A stretch of 52,249 bases of DNA, taken from Raineyella sp964528755. GTDB lineage: Bacteria; Actinomycetota; Actinomycetes; Propionibacteriales; Propionibacteriaceae. The stretch covers positions 1-52,249 of the forward strand of contig CAZGWN010000013.1 in assembly GCA_964528755.1 (NCBI GenBank), written 5' to 3'. Shown here in pieces: positions 17,021 through 26,827 of the stretch. How positions within the stretch are numbered: position 1 is the first letter of the stretch; each line of letters opens with the position of its first letter. The notes beneath the pieces were generated by a model. The model was not told the DNA's origin. It did no database searches and saw only the letters and a list, made by a program, of their open reading frames with translations. A program made the position numbers and the translations under genes.

Positions 17021-20000
17021 TGAGCCGCCCCCACCGCCGCGGCCAGCCCCGCGTCGAGCGCCGCCGGCCGATCCTGGATGCTCTGCACACCGGCCCCGTC
17101 CCTCCCGACCCCGCCCCGGCCGGGCCGTCGCTGCGGATCGCGGCCGAACTGCTCACCTGGGCGTACGCCCTGGGCACCGTGGTCGCGTTCGGCGAACTCG
17201 TCCGCACCCACGTGTTCGGCCGACCGCCGCTGCGATGGCTCGTCGACGGCGTCTTCCACACCCTCAACATCCCGGTCACGGGATCGTTCGTCGCCGTGGT
17301 GGGGCTGGGCGTGATGACCCTGGCGATATCCCAGCGCAAACGGATCGCGCTGGCCACGGTCGCCGCCTTCCAGGTGCTCGGGATGGCCGCCGATGTCAGC
17401 GGGTTGGCGACCGCGGTGGCGAACCTGCGCGGACCCATCGGTCAGGTCGGGGAACTGCCGCCGGTTCTCGGGGAGATGGTCGCCCTTCTCGTGTCGATGG
17501 CGCTGGCCGTGCTGGCTATCTGGCTGCGGCCGGTGTTCCCGGCCCGGGTCAACCGCGGGTCGTGGGGCGCGGCGCTGGTGATTCTCGGGGCCGGTCTGGC
17601 CACCGCGCTGGCCCTCACCCACGTCCTGCTGCGCGTCTCCGGGCAGACCGTCGGTCCGGCGTGGGAGGTGCTGACCGTCGCCGTCTTGCACGCGCTGGGC
17701 CTGCCGGCACCGTACGACTGGGACATCCATGTCGGGCGGTGGATCCCGCTGCTCACCTCGTTCATCGTCGGCGCGTCGATGGCCGGGGCGGTGTGGATCT
17801 TCCTGCGCTCGGCGCGGCTGCGGGGCGAATGGCGGCCCGAGAACGAGATCACCCTGCGGGGCCTGATCGCCCGGTGGGGTGACGACGACTCGCTGGCCTA
17901 CTACGCCACCCGCCGCGACAAGATGCTCTACTTCTCCGACAACCGGCGCGCCGCGATCGCCTACCGGGTCGTCGGGGCGGTCTGCCTGGCCTCCGGTGAC
18001 CCGGTCGGCGACCCACGGCTGTGGCCCGATCTCGTCCGACGGTGGGAGGCGTACGCCCGGACGTACGGGTGGACGCCCGCGGTGTTGGCCTGTTCGGAGG
18101 CCGGAGCGCGGGCGTACGGGCGAACACTCGGCCACGAGGTGCTCAACCTCGGCGACGAGGCGGTGCTCGACCCGGAGCGTTTCCGGCTCGACTCCACGTC
18201 GATGACATCGGTCCGTCGCGCCGCCCGCCACGCCCGCCACGAGGGACTGCACGTCACCGTACGGCGGACGGGCCAGGTGCCGCCCGACGAGCTGGCCGGC
18301 TGGGGCAGGCTGGCGACCCGGTGGCGGGAGGGACGGGTGGAGCGCGGCTTCGCGATGGCCCTGGGACGGTACGGAGACCCGGCCGACTCCCGGTGCGTGC
18401 TCGTCACCGCCGAGGACGCCGACGGGACTCCGCAGGCCATGCTGACCTTTGTCCCGTGGGGTGGCCGGGGCCTGTCGCTGGACCTCATGCGCCGCGCCGA
18501 GGATGCCCCGCACGGGGTGGTCGAACTGATGGTGTCCGACCTGATGGCCTGGTGCCGCGACAACGGCATCTCCCGGGTCTCGCTGAACTTCGCGTTCCTG
18601 CGCAAGGTGTTTGCCGATGCCGAGCAGGTCGCGGCGAATCCGCTCACCCGGCTCAACTCGCGGCTGCTCGGCCGATTGGACCGGTTCTGGCAGGTCGAAC
18701 GCCTCTACCGCAACAATGCCCGCTACCGGCCGCAGTGGGTGCCACGGTACGTGTGCGTCCCGTCCATGCTCAGCCTCCTCCCGGTGGCGCTGGCCTGCCT
18801 GAAGGCCGAGGGTTTCCTGCCCGAACTTCTGCCGCACCGACGCCCCGCTCCCCCGGCACAGGGCCTCGACCCGGCGCAGTTGGACCGCGCCCGTGCCGCG
18901 GAGACCCTCGCCCCGCCGCCGGTGATCGCACCGGGTCACGGCGAGGCCTGCCGGCCGCGGCTGGACCACCTCCGGCTGCTTCGGGAGGCCGGGATGGACG
19001 GCTGGCCGCTCGGCGCCGAGCAAGCCGTGCGGCTGGCGGAGTTGCCGGTGGAGGCCCGCGCGGGCGCATCGGAGGCCGCGGCCCCCGACGGCGACCTTCG
19101 CGTGGTGGCCCGGATCCGCCGGATCCGTGACCACGGCGGAGTCGTCTTCGCCGATCTGATCGACGGCCATCGCCGGGCGCAGGCCGTCCTGGAGGCGTCG
19201 GCGGTCGGTGCCGGGCCCGTGCGCCTGTTCGCCCGTGCGGTGGACGAGGGCGACCTCGTCGGGATGACGGTCCGCCGCGGCTGTTCCCGGACCGGCACCC
19301 CGAGCCTGCTGGCGAGTTCGTGGCGGATGCTGGCGAAGGCGGTCCGACCGGTCCCGTGGGACGGTCTGAAGGACCCGGCCGCCCGGGCGCACGACCGTTC
19401 GGTCGACCTGCTGGTCCATCCGCTCGAGGTGGACGAACTGGCGTCACGCTCCCGGGTCGTTGCCGCGGTCAGGTCCACGCTGTCCGGGGCCGGCTTCCAG
19501 GAGGTGGAGACGCCGATCCTGCAGACCGTGCACGGTGGGGCGGCCGCCCGACCGTTCCGCACCACGATCAACGCGTACGGCGCCGACCTGGTGCTGCGGA
19601 TCGCCCCCGAACTCCCGTTGAAGCGCCTGCTGGTCGGCGGGCTCGGCCCGATCTTCGAACTCGGTCGCAACTTCCGCAACGAGGGCGCCGACGCCACCCA
19701 CAATCCGGAGTTCACCGTCGTGGAGGCCTACCAACCACTGGCCGACTATGCGGTCATGCGGACGCTGGCCGAGCGGCTCGTCCGCGACGCCGCCCGCGCG
19801 CTCCACGGCGCCGAGGTGATGCCCGCCAACCGCGGCAAGGGCCCCGAGCTCACCGACATCTCCGGACCCTGGCCGGTCCGTACGGTCAGCGAGGCGCTGT
19901 CCGCGGCGGTCGGCCGGGACATCGGCGTCGACACCGACCTGGAGGACCTGCTCACGCTGGCGCACCGCTACGGGGTGCACGTCCGCGACGGGTGGGGGCC

Positions 20001-20412
20001 GGGGGCCGTGATCGAGGCCCTGTACGGCGAACTGGTCGAGTCGCACACGGTGCTGCCGACGTTCTACATCGACTTCCCCGCGGAGACCTCCCCGCTGGCC
20101 GGCCCGCACCGTACGACTCCCGGCCTGGCCGAACGCTGGGATCTCGTCGCGGCCGGGATGGAGCTCGGCACCGCCTATTCCGAGCTGACAGACCCCCTGG
20201 AGCAGCGCCGCCGCCTCGTCGAGCAGTCCTGGAAGGCCGCCGCCGGTGACCCCGAGGCCATGGAGGTCGACGAGGACTTCCTCGCCGCCCTGGAGGTGGG
20301 GATGCCACCGACCGGCGGGCTGGGCATCGGGATCGACCGGCTGGTGATGGCCCTGACCGGACGGACGATCCGCGAGGTGGTGGCGTTTCCCTTCGTACGG
20401 CCCGGAGCCTGA
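17020..20412 (+). CDS. lysX: Bifunctional lysylphosphatidylglycerol synthetase/lysyl-tRNA synthetase
   Basis: This is a 1130-residue fusion. The N-terminal part has six to seven membrane segments (about residues 35-260). A DUF2156/MprF-type acyltransferase domain follows (about 270-600), which transfers lysine from Lys-tRNA to phosphatidylglycerol. The C-terminal third is a class II lysyl-tRNA synthetase: OB fold at about 690-780, motif 2 RNFRNEGADATHNPEF (Arg883, Glu888) and motif 3 GIGIDR (Arg1107). This is the LysX arrangement of Mycobacterium, which gives resistance to cationic peptides. All synthetase motifs look intact. Coupled to prsW. Confidence 0.95.
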   Translation: MSRPHRRGQPRVERRRPILDALHTGPVPPDPAPAGPSLRIAAELLTWAYALGTVVAFGELVRTHVFGRPPLRWLVDGVFHTLNIPVTGSFVAVVGLGVMTLAISQRKRIALATVAAFQVLGMAADVSGLATAVANLRGPIGQVGELPPVLGEMVALLVSMALAVLAIWLRPVFPARVNRGSWGAALVILGAGLATALALTHVLLRVSGQTVGPAWEVLTVAVLHALGLPAPYDWDIHVGRWIPLLTSFIVGASMAGAVWIFLRSARLRGEWRPENEITLRGLIARWGDDDSLAYYATRRDKMLYFSDNRRAAIAYRVVGAVCLASGDPVGDPRLWPDLVRRWEAYARTYGWTPAVLACSEAGARAYGRTLGHEVLNLGDEAVLDPERFRLDSTSMTSVRRAARHARHEGLHVTVRRTGQVPPDELAGWGRLATRWREGRVERGFAMALGRYGDPADSRCVLVTAEDADGTPQAMLTFVPWGGRGLSLDLMRRAEDAPHGVVELMVSDLMAWCRDNGISRVSLNFAFLRKVFADAEQVAANPLTRLNSRLLGRLDRFWQVERLYRNNARYRPQWVPRYVCVPSMLSLLPVALACLKAEGFLPELLPHRRPAPPAQGLDPAQLDRARAAETLAPPPVIAPGHGEACRPRLDHLRLLREAGMDGWPLGAEQAVRLAELPVEARAGASEAAAPDGDLRVVARIRRIRDHGGVVFADLIDGHRRAQAVLEASAVGAGPVRLFARAVDEGDLVGMTVRRGCSRTGTPSLLASSWRMLAKAVRPVPWDGLKDPAARAHDRSVDLLVHPLEVDELASRSRVVAAVRSTLSGAGFQEVETPILQTVHGGAAARPFRTTINAYGADLVLRIAPELPLKRLLVGGLGPIFELGRNFRNEGADATHNPEFTVVEAYQPLADYAVMRTLAERLVRDAARALHGAEVMPANRGKGPELTDISGPWPVRTVSEALSAAVGRDIGVDTDLEDLLTLAHRYGVHVRDGWGPGAVIEALYGELVESHTVLPTFYIDFPAETSPLAGPHRTTPGLAERWDLVAAGMELGTAYSELTDPLEQRRRLVEQSWKAAAGDPEAMEVDEDFLAALEVGMPPTGGLGIGIDRLVMALTGRTIREVVAFPFVRPGA

Positions 20413-20471
20413 GGGGACGTACGCCCGGGGCACGACGGGCCGACGCCGAAGCCGTACGGGCCGGCGCACTC

Positions 20472-22310
20472 CTAGACCAGTGTCGGATCGGGCAACTGTC
20501 CGGCATCCCGTGCCGCGAACCAGCCGGGCGCCCGCAGTTCCAGCCACAGCGCCACGGTCACCGACCCGAACCAGCCCATCAGGATCCCGCCGAACAGCGG
20601 CTCCGCGGGTGCCGCCCGCAGCTCGACCACTCCCGAACCGAGGAAGTCCAGCGCCGTGCCCGTCAGCGCCGCGGCCAACGAAGCCACCGCCCCGCCGACG
20701 AACAGCGGATCCGCCCACGGCACCGCCTGGTGCACCAGGCCCCGCGTCCGGGCGGCGACGGCCAGGATCAGCCCGCCGACGACCAGCGCGACAACGTACG
20801 GCACCCGTGGCACGAGCACGATCCCGGCCAGGACGACGAGGGCACCGATGGCGAGAGTCGACCGCGGCCCGCGCAGCCGCTCGGCCCACCAGGCGGCGAT
20901 GGTCAGCGCCGCGCCCACACAGATCCCGCCGACGCCCGGCCCGATCCCCCAGTCCGGGCCCAGTGCCGTGGTCGAGTCGAGCAGGGTCCCCCACGTGCCC
21001 CATCCGCCGAGCGCGGCCGATCCACTCGTGACCGTCAGGGCGAGGGCCGCGCCGGCGATCCCGACCGGGCGCCGGTCCGTGGCGATCAGGCGGGCCAGTC
21101 CCGCCGCCAGCGCCCAGGCCGCCAGCACGGCCCCGATTCCGGCCAGGACGGCGGCCGCGGTCGCGTACCAGGGGACCGCTCCGGCGGCCAGCAGCGCCAC
21201 CGGCCAGGTCGTCAGCGCCGCGCCCAGCTCCCGGGTGTGCGCCCAGCGCCGCCGCAGCACCATCACCGCCCCGGCGGCCACGCCCACGACCAGCAGCGCC
21301 CCGAACACCGCGAGGATCGGCACCCGGGTGCGCAGCCGGGCGATCTGTTCCAGGTACGCATCGGCGGCGTCGGCCGAGACGCCCGCGGGGACGGCCTGCG
21401 GGGCGGCATCCGCCTCATCGGCCGAGCCCTCGGCGGCGAGGACGGAGTCGATCACCGCGACCACATCCGACACGTCGAGCACCCCGGCGTGTCCGGTGGT
21501 CGGCGACGCGAGAAGTCCGGCCACTGCGCCGGATCCGGCCGGGTCGATCCGGTAGGCCAGGTCGGCGGTCGGCATGGTCCGGGGCACCCCCGGGGCCGGA
21601 CCGGTCGACGGTTCGTCGGATCCCAGGCTCAGGACCAGCAGGGTCACCCCCGGGGCACCCGCCAGGCCGCGGATGACGGTGTCGGAGGCGGCGCCGACGT
21701 CGACCAGGGTGACCGGGCACGGCGACGCATACCCGGCGGCAAGCCACGCGGCCGGGTCCTGGTAGCGGGCCACCACGCCGTCGGCGTCGGCGGCTGCCAG
21801 GGCCGCGCCGGGTCCGACCGCGGCGACGCACCGATCCCCCTGGACCAGACCGCGCCGGGTGGTGCCGCCGGCCAGCTCGGTGCCCGCGGCGCGGTTGAGC
21901 GCCACCAGTTGGTCCCACCCGCCGATCGCGGCGCCGCCGACGGCCCCCGTACGTGCCTCGGGCGACAGTTCGAGGCCCGGGTCGCAGTCGGCCCCGGTCC
22001 GGGCGCGCTCCCCGGCCCCGATCGCCAGCCAGACCGCCGAGACGCACTCCCCCGCCGCGCGTTCGGTGGACAGCACCCCGTACGCGGAGGTGGTGGCGTG
22101 CGCATCGAGCATGTCCCGGTCCACCGGGTTCGCCACGTCGCGGCCCGTGACGCCGACGACGACGAGCCGATCGCCCAGGATCGGGGCCGGCACCGAGGGA
22201 TCGGGCAGCACCCACACCCGTACCGTCAGCAGCGCAACCATGAGGACGGCCAGGCCGATCAGATGGCCGGCCCACCGCGGGAAACGCCGTCGGGTCCCGG
22301 GCGCGGTCAC
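20472..22310 (-). CDS. Large membrane protein of unknown function with extracytoplasmic domain
   Basis: The protein has 612 residues. One N-terminal hydrophobic segment (about 15-35) is followed by a roughly 280-residue extracytoplasmic domain beginning DRLVVVGVTGR and containing the motif AVWLAIGAGERA. About eight hydrophobic segments follow from residue 330 to the end. The arrangement recalls actinobacterial membrane proteins with an alkaline-phosphatase-like outer domain, but I see no metal-binding motif and do not assign a function. The GTG at 22310 lies 4 nt after the purQ stop, so it is probably the last gene of the purine operon. It is convergent with lysX; no terminator hairpin is evident between them. 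Confidence 0.75.
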   Translation of the reverse strand: MTAPGTRRRFPRWAGHLIGLAVLMVALLTVRVWVLPDPSVPAPILGDRLVVVGVTGRDVANPVDRDMLDAHATTSAYGVLSTERAAGECVSAVWLAIGAGERARTGADCDPGLELSPEARTGAVGGAAIGGWDQLVALNRAAGTELAGGTTRRGLVQGDRCVAAVGPGAALAAADADGVVARYQDPAAWLAAGYASPCPVTLVDVGAASDTVIRGLAGAPGVTLLVLSLGSDEPSTGPAPGVPRTMPTADLAYRIDPAGSGAVAGLLASPTTGHAGVLDVSDVVAVIDSVLAAEGSADEADAAPQAVPAGVSADAADAYLEQIARLRTRVPILAVFGALLVVGVAAGAVMVLRRRWAHTRELGAALTTWPVALLAAGAVPWYATAAAVLAGIGAVLAAWALAAGLARLIATDRRPVGIAGAALALTVTSGSAALGGWGTWGTLLDSTTALGPDWGIGPGVGGICVGAALTIAAWWAERLRGPRSTLAIGALVVLAGIVLVPRVPYVVALVVGGLILAVAARTRGLVHQAVPWADPLFVGGAVASLAAALTGTALDFLGSGVVELRAAPAEPLFGGILMGWFGSVTVALWLELRAPGWFAARDAGQLPDPTLV

Positions 22311-22314
22311 GGGG

Positions 22315-22992
22315 TCAGGACACCGCCTGCAGGTACGCCAGCACGCCGGTGAAGAAGGCCCGGCCGTCGACCGAGGGGGAGACCACCGGGTCGACGTTGT
22401 GCTCGGGATGGGGCATCAGGCCGACGACGTTGCCGCGTTCGTTGGTGACGCCCGCGATGTCGTTCACCGAGCCGTTCGGGTTGCCGAGGTAGCGGAACAC
22501 CACCCGGCCGTCGTCCTCCAGCTTCTTCACCGTGTCGGCGTCGGCGACGTACGCCCCCTCGGCGTGCTTGATCGCGATGGTGATCTGCTGGCCCGGCGTG
22601 TACGCGCCCGACCAGGCGGTGGCGGTGGTCTCCACCCGCAGCGGCTGTTCCCGGCAGATGAAGGTCCGCGATGCGTTGCGGATGAGCGCCCCGGGCAGCA
22701 GGTGGGCCTCGCACAGCACCTGGAATCCGTTGCAGATGCCCAGCACCGGCAGGCCTGCCCGCGCGGCACGGATGACCTCGCCCATCACCGGGGAGAAGCG
22801 GGCGATCGCGCCGCAGCGCAGGTAGTCGCCGTAGGAGAATCCGCCCGGCAGGATCACCGCGTCGACGTCCTCCAGGGAGGCGTTGCCGTGCCACAGCCGG
22901 ACCGGTTCGCCGCCGGTGAGCCGGACCGCCCGGGCCGCGTCGACATCGTCGAGGGTGCCGGGGAAGGTGACGACGCCGATCCTGGCGCTCAC
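22315..22992 (-). CDS. purQ: FGAM synthase subunit I (glutamine amidotransferase)
   Basis: PurQ hydrolyses glutamine to supply ammonia to PurL in the fourth purine step. It has 225 residues with a class I amidotransferase fold: oxyanion region PGGFSYGDYLRCGA, nucleophile Cys87 in GICNGF, and the His/Glu pair in MPHPEHN. The GTG at 22992 overlaps the purS stop by 4 nt (GTGA); the open frame upstream is a shadow of purS. Confidence 0.96.
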   Translation of the reverse strand: MSARIGVVTFPGTLDDVDAARAVRLTGGEPVRLWHGNASLEDVDAVILPGGFSYGDYLRCGAIARFSPVMGEVIRAARAGLPVLGICNGFQVLCEAHLLPGALIRNASRTFICREQPLRVETTATAWSGAYTPGQQITIAIKHAEGAYVADADTVKKLEDDGRVVFRYLGNPNGSVNDIAGVTNERGNVVGLMPHPEHNVDPVVSPSVDGRAFFTGVLAYLQAVS

Positions 22993-23231
22993 GCGTCCAC
23001 CCGGACGTCGAAGCTCTCGATCACGGTGTTGGCCAGCAGCTTGTCGGCGGCCTCGCGGATCTGCCCGAGCCGCTCGTCGGTCAGCTCGCCGTCCACCTCG
23101 ATCTCGAAACGCTTGCCCTGCCGCACCGACAGACCCTGGTAGCCGAGCCGGCCCAAGGCGCCGGTCACGGCCTTGCCCTGGGGGTCCAGGATCTCGGGCT
23201 TGGGCATGACGTCCACAATCACTCGGGGCAT
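22989..23231 (-). CDS. purS: FGAM synthase subunit PurS
   Basis: PurS is the small subunit that bridges PurL and PurQ and helps channel ammonia. It has 80 residues, starts MPRVIVDVMPKPEILDPQG and contains LGYQGLSVRQGKRFE, which are standard PurS features. Its stop overlaps the purQ GTG. It begins 10 nt after purC on the same strand. Confidence 0.95.
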   Translation of the reverse strand: MPRVIVDVMPKPEILDPQGKAVTGALGRLGYQGLSVRQGKRFEIEVDGELTDERLGQIREAADKLLANTVIESFDVRVDA

Positions 23232-23240
23232 GGGGTGATC

Positions 23241-24128
23241 CTAGCGTGGCCCGGGAAGGTCGAGCCTCCGCCCGGTCAGCTTCTCGTAGGCGGTGAGATA
23301 GCGCTGCCGGGTCCGTGCGATCACCTCGGCGGGCAGCGCCGGCGGCTCCTGGCCCGAGGTGCGGTCCCAGCCGGAGTCGCGGGTCAGCCAGTCGCGCACG
23401 TACTGCTTGTCGTACGACTCGAGCCGGCCGCCCGGAGCCCACGTCGCCGCATCCCAGAATCGGGAGGAGTCGGGGGTGAGCACCTCGTCGGCCAGCACGA
23501 TCGTCCCGTCCGCGCGGACCCCGAACTCGACCTTGGTGTCGGCGAGGATGATGCCCTGCTCCCGGGCGATCCCCTCGGCGCGGGCATAGATCGCCAGGGT
23601 CAGGTCACGGATCCGCTCACCGGTCTGCCGGCCGACCGTGGCGACCATCGTCTCGAAGTCGACGTTCTCGTCGTGTTCCCCGAGCGCGGCCTTGGTGGCG
23701 GGGGTGAAGATCGGCTCGGGCAGCCGGGACCCGTCGACCAGTCCGTCGGGCAGGGCCACCCCGCACACGGATCGCGTACGCCGGTATTCCGCCCAGCCCG
23801 ACCCGGTGAGGTAGCCGCGGGCGACGCACTCCACCGGGATCATGTCGAGCTTCTCCACAACGATCGCCCGCCCCTCGACGGCCTCCGGCACGTCGGCGGA
23901 GATGACGTGGTTGGCGACCAGGTCGGCCAGCCGGTCGAACCACCACAGCGACAGCTGGGTCAGCACGATGCCCTTGTCGGGGATGGTCGAGGCGAGCACC
24001 CAGTCGTACGCCGAGATGTTGTCGGTGGCGACCATCAGCATCCGGTCGGGCTCGGGCAGGCCGTAGAGTTCGCGGACCTTGCCGGCGTGCAGGAGGGGCA
24101 GGCCGAGGGAGGCGTACTGGGGGGTCAT
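23241..24128 (-). CDS. purC: SAICAR synthetase
   Basis: PurC joins CAIR and aspartate using ATP in purine synthesis. It has 295 residues, the longer actinobacterial form. Motifs are AGKVRELY near the N-terminus, IPVECVARGYLTGSGW, and ILADTKVEFG with DEVLTPDSSRFW, the ATP and substrate-binding signatures. The ATG at 24128 shares one base with the purB stop (TGATG), so the frame upstream of it is purB antisense-phase sequence and is not used. Confidence 0.97.
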   Translation of the reverse strand: MTPQYASLGLPLLHAGKVRELYGLPEPDRMLMVATDNISAYDWVLASTIPDKGIVLTQLSLWWFDRLADLVANHVISADVPEAVEGRAIVVEKLDMIPVECVARGYLTGSGWAEYRRTRSVCGVALPDGLVDGSRLPEPIFTPATKAALGEHDENVDFETMVATVGRQTGERIRDLTLAIYARAEGIAREQGIILADTKVEFGVRADGTIVLADEVLTPDSSRFWDAATWAPGGRLESYDKQYVRDWLTRDSGWDRTSGQEPPALPAEVIARTRQRYLTAYEKLTGRRLDLPGPR

Positions 24129-25561
24129 CACAGCACCTTTCCGGGGACGTACGCGGCGGCGTCGGGGTAGTCGTCCACGATGGCCTGGATCCGGGTCGTG
24201 ATCCGCTCGACCTGGTCGCGGGCGGTGCCGGTCAGTTCGAGCGGATCGGTGATGAGCGCGTCGAGGTCGGCCCGGCTCAGCCCGAGCCGCGGATCGGCGG
24301 CCAGCCGGTCGTACAGGTCGTTGGTGGTCCGGCCGGTCTCGCGCATCCGGAGTGCGACGGCGACGGCGTGTTCCTTGATCACCTCGTGGGCCTCCTCGCG
24401 GCCGACGCCGGTGCGGACCGCGGCCATCAGGATCTTGGTGGTGGTGAGGAAGGGCAGGTAGCGGGCGAGTTCGGCCTCGATCACCGCGGGGAAGGCGCCG
24501 AAGTCGGCCAGCACGGTGAGGAAGGTCTCGAACATCCCGTCGATCGCGTAGAACGCGTCGGGCAGCGCGACCCGGCGGACCACCGAGCACGACACGTCGC
24601 CCTCGTTCCACTGGTTGCCGCTGATCTGACCGATCATCGCGGCGTACCCCTTGAGAATCGCGTTGAACCCGTTCACCCGCTCGCACGAGCGGGCGTTCAT
24701 CTTGTGCGGCATCGCCGAGGAGCCGACCTGGCCGGGCCGGAAGCCCTCGGTGACCAGTTCGTTTCCTGCCATCAGCCGGATCGAGGTGGCCAGATCCGAC
24801 GGCCCGGCGACCACCTGGACCAGCGCGTTCAGCACGTCGGCGTCCAGCGAGCGCGGGTAGATCTGTCCGGTGGAGGTCAGCAGGTGCCGGAAGCCGAGGT
24901 GGTCGGCGACCCTGCGTTCGAGCTCGTTGAGCTTGACGACGTCGCCGTCGAGCAGGTCGAGCATGTCCTGGGCGGTGCCGACCGGACCCTTGATCCCGCG
25001 CAGCGGGAGGTGGTCGAGCAGGTCCTCCACCCGGGTCCAGGCGACCAGCAGCTCGTCGGCCGCCGTCGCGAACCGCTTGCCGAGGGTGGTGATCTGGGCG
25101 GCCACGTTGTGCGTACGCCCGGCGATCGGCCGGTCGCCGTACTGGGCGGCGAGGCGGCCGAGCTGGGCGAGGGCGGCGACCATCCGGTCACGGACCAGCT
25201 CGAGGGAACGGCGGATCTGGGCCTGCTCGATGTTCTCGGTCAGGTCGCGGGAGGTCATCCCCTTGTGGATGTGCTCAAATCCGGCCAGCGCGTCGAACTC
25301 CTCGATCCGCGCCTTGACGTCGTGGCGGGTGACCTGCTCGCGCGCGTCGATGGAGGCCAGGTCGATGGTGTCGACGACGGCACGGTAGGCGGCGATGACC
25401 GTGTCCGGATCGTCCCCGCCGAAGTCGACGCCGAGGTCACGCTGGGCCTCCAGCACGGTGATCCACAGCCGGCGCTCGGCCGCGATCTTGTGTTCGGGCG
25501 ACCAGATGGTGCGCATCTGTTCGCTCGCGTAGCGGGTGGCGAGGACGTTGGGTACGGTCAC
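24128..25561 (-). CDS. purB: Adenylosuccinate lyase
   Basis: PurB acts twice in purine synthesis, releasing fumarate from SAICAR and from adenylosuccinate. It has 477 residues with the fumarase/aspartase-superfamily signature SSAMPHKMNARSCE and the catalytic His loop KGMTSRDLTEN. The GTG at 25561 is chosen because a perfect AAGGAG lies 5 nt upstream; the ATG 21 nt earlier has none. It is coupled to purC. The ATPase gene upstream ends 30 nt before this start. Confidence 0.96.
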   Translation of the reverse strand: MTVPNVLATRYASEQMRTIWSPEHKIAAERRLWITVLEAQRDLGVDFGGDDPDTVIAAYRAVVDTIDLASIDAREQVTRHDVKARIEEFDALAGFEHIHKGMTSRDLTENIEQAQIRRSLELVRDRMVAALAQLGRLAAQYGDRPIAGRTHNVAAQITTLGKRFATAADELLVAWTRVEDLLDHLPLRGIKGPVGTAQDMLDLLDGDVVKLNELERRVADHLGFRHLLTSTGQIYPRSLDADVLNALVQVVAGPSDLATSIRLMAGNELVTEGFRPGQVGSSAMPHKMNARSCERVNGFNAILKGYAAMIGQISGNQWNEGDVSCSVVRRVALPDAFYAIDGMFETFLTVLADFGAFPAVIEAELARYLPFLTTTKILMAAVRTGVGREEAHEVIKEHAVAVALRMRETGRTTNDLYDRLAADPRLGLSRADLDALITDPLELTGTARDQVERITTRIQAIVDDYPDAAAYVPGKVL

Positions 25562-25591
25562 GGAGTCTCCTTCGGTACGCATCGGGCTGGC

Positions 25592-26821
25592 TCACCGGCG
25601 TCCACGATGCCTGGTGGGACGTCGTTCGGGAACCTCGAGGTGGGGCACGGTCCTTCGCATGTACTCATCGAAATGAGGCACGGTGAAGGCCGCGTAGCCG
25701 TGACGCGGGGTGTAGAGCAAGCCCATTTCTATCAGCTCGGCTCTGATCGGTCCGACCTGGCTGGAGGTCCGGTCGAGGAGCCGGGCCACGTCCTGGGCCT
25801 TCTGCGGGTCCGGTCCCAGTTCGGCCATGGCGCGGAGATACGCCAACTGAAGTGGCGTCGTACGGTCGGTCCGTACGCGAAAGAACGAGCTGTCCAGCTT
25901 GTCCCGGTAGGCGACCGCCGCGTCCGCAACGTCCTGCGCCGTGATCTCGGGGCCCTCCGCGACAGTCCAGACCGCATGTCCCAACTCCTGAATGAAGTAC
26001 GGATAGCCGCTCGTCAACTCATAGGCGACGGTCAAGGCCTCGTCCCGGAAGTACGCGTGTTCCTGACGGGCAGGCTCATCCAGCGCGCGAGCAGCAGAGG
26101 CGGGATCCAGGTTCCCGATGGTCGGAAACGTGAAGAGACGTTCGGCGTATGACTTCGCATCCCCGGCAAGTTCGGCGATCTGGGGAAGCCCGGCCCCGAC
26201 CATGGTGACCGGCAGCTTGCGCTGGACCATCTTGTGCAGCGACACGATGAGAGCCTCAAGCTGATCCCGACCCAGGAACTGCACTTCGTCGAACAGCAGG
26301 ACAACGCCCTTGCCTCCTCGCTCCTCCGCTGCCGCTTCCCCGACCGCCGTGAAGAGGTCGAGCAGGTCCAGCTGAAGGTCACCGTGATCGGCCAATCCCT
26401 CGGCCCGCTCAACGTCCAGTCCCGCAGTGAGCGTCCCATCAGAATCGACGCTGAGTTGGAAGGACTTCAGCACGGCAGCAGCCTGTCGCATCCGACGACC
26501 CCACCGCGCCTTGGGTGACAGCTGCAACAGCGCGGTCCTCATCCGCATGGCGAGAGAGCGGCGGAACTCACGCTGGTCATGCTTGCTCATCTCGAGCTCC
26601 ACGACGACCCAGTCGGCACTCTCGGCCTTGTCACGAAACTGCCCGAGCAGCACCGTCTTGCCGACACCTCGGAGACCGGTGATGATCATCGACTGCTCGG
26701 TGCGGCCACGCTCCAGCCGACCCAGAAGGAGATCGAACGACTCAAGCTGGTCGTCGCGGCCGACGATCACCTGGGGCTCGGCACCGGCGTTGGGCGTGTA
26801 CGGATTGGTGAGGGCCTTCAC
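25592..26821 (-). CDS. Stand-alone AAA/STAND-type ATPase inserted in the pur cluster
   Basis: This is a 409-residue soluble ATP-binding protein. Walker A GLRGVGKT is at residues 49-56 and Walker B VVLLFDE at 173-179. Sensor-like elements and a C-terminal winged-helix-like region (about 320-395) follow. It resembles the AAA_16/archaeal-type ATPases often found as mobile or defence-associated genes, but no partner gene is present. Its base composition is visibly less GC-rich than its neighbours and its 5' spacer is AT-rich. The GTG at 26821 has TAACAT 6 nt upstream. It splits purD from purB. Confidence 0.8.
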   Translation of the reverse strand: MKALTNPYTPNAGAEPQVIVGRDDQLESFDLLLGRLERGRTEQSMIITGLRGVGKTVLLGQFRDKAESADWVVVELEMSKHDQREFRRSLAMRMRTALLQLSPKARWGRRMRQAAAVLKSFQLSVDSDGTLTAGLDVERAEGLADHGDLQLDLLDLFTAVGEAAAEERGGKGVVLLFDEVQFLGRDQLEALIVSLHKMVQRKLPVTMVGAGLPQIAELAGDAKSYAERLFTFPTIGNLDPASAARALDEPARQEHAYFRDEALTVAYELTSGYPYFIQELGHAVWTVAEGPEITAQDVADAAVAYRDKLDSSFFRVRTDRTTPLQLAYLRAMAELGPDPQKAQDVARLLDRTSSQVGPIRAELIEMGLLYTPRHGYAAFTVPHFDEYMRRTVPHLEVPERRPTRHRGRR

Positions 26822-26827
26822 GGCACG

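Noticed and set aside
16171..19419. 1082-codon minus-strand frame opposite prsW and lysX
   Set aside because: It is antisense to two coupled genes with intact catalytic motifs.
20413..20471. Terminator between lysX and the convergent membrane protein gene
   Set aside because: Only weak GC-rich pairings were found; no stem better than chance for this composition.
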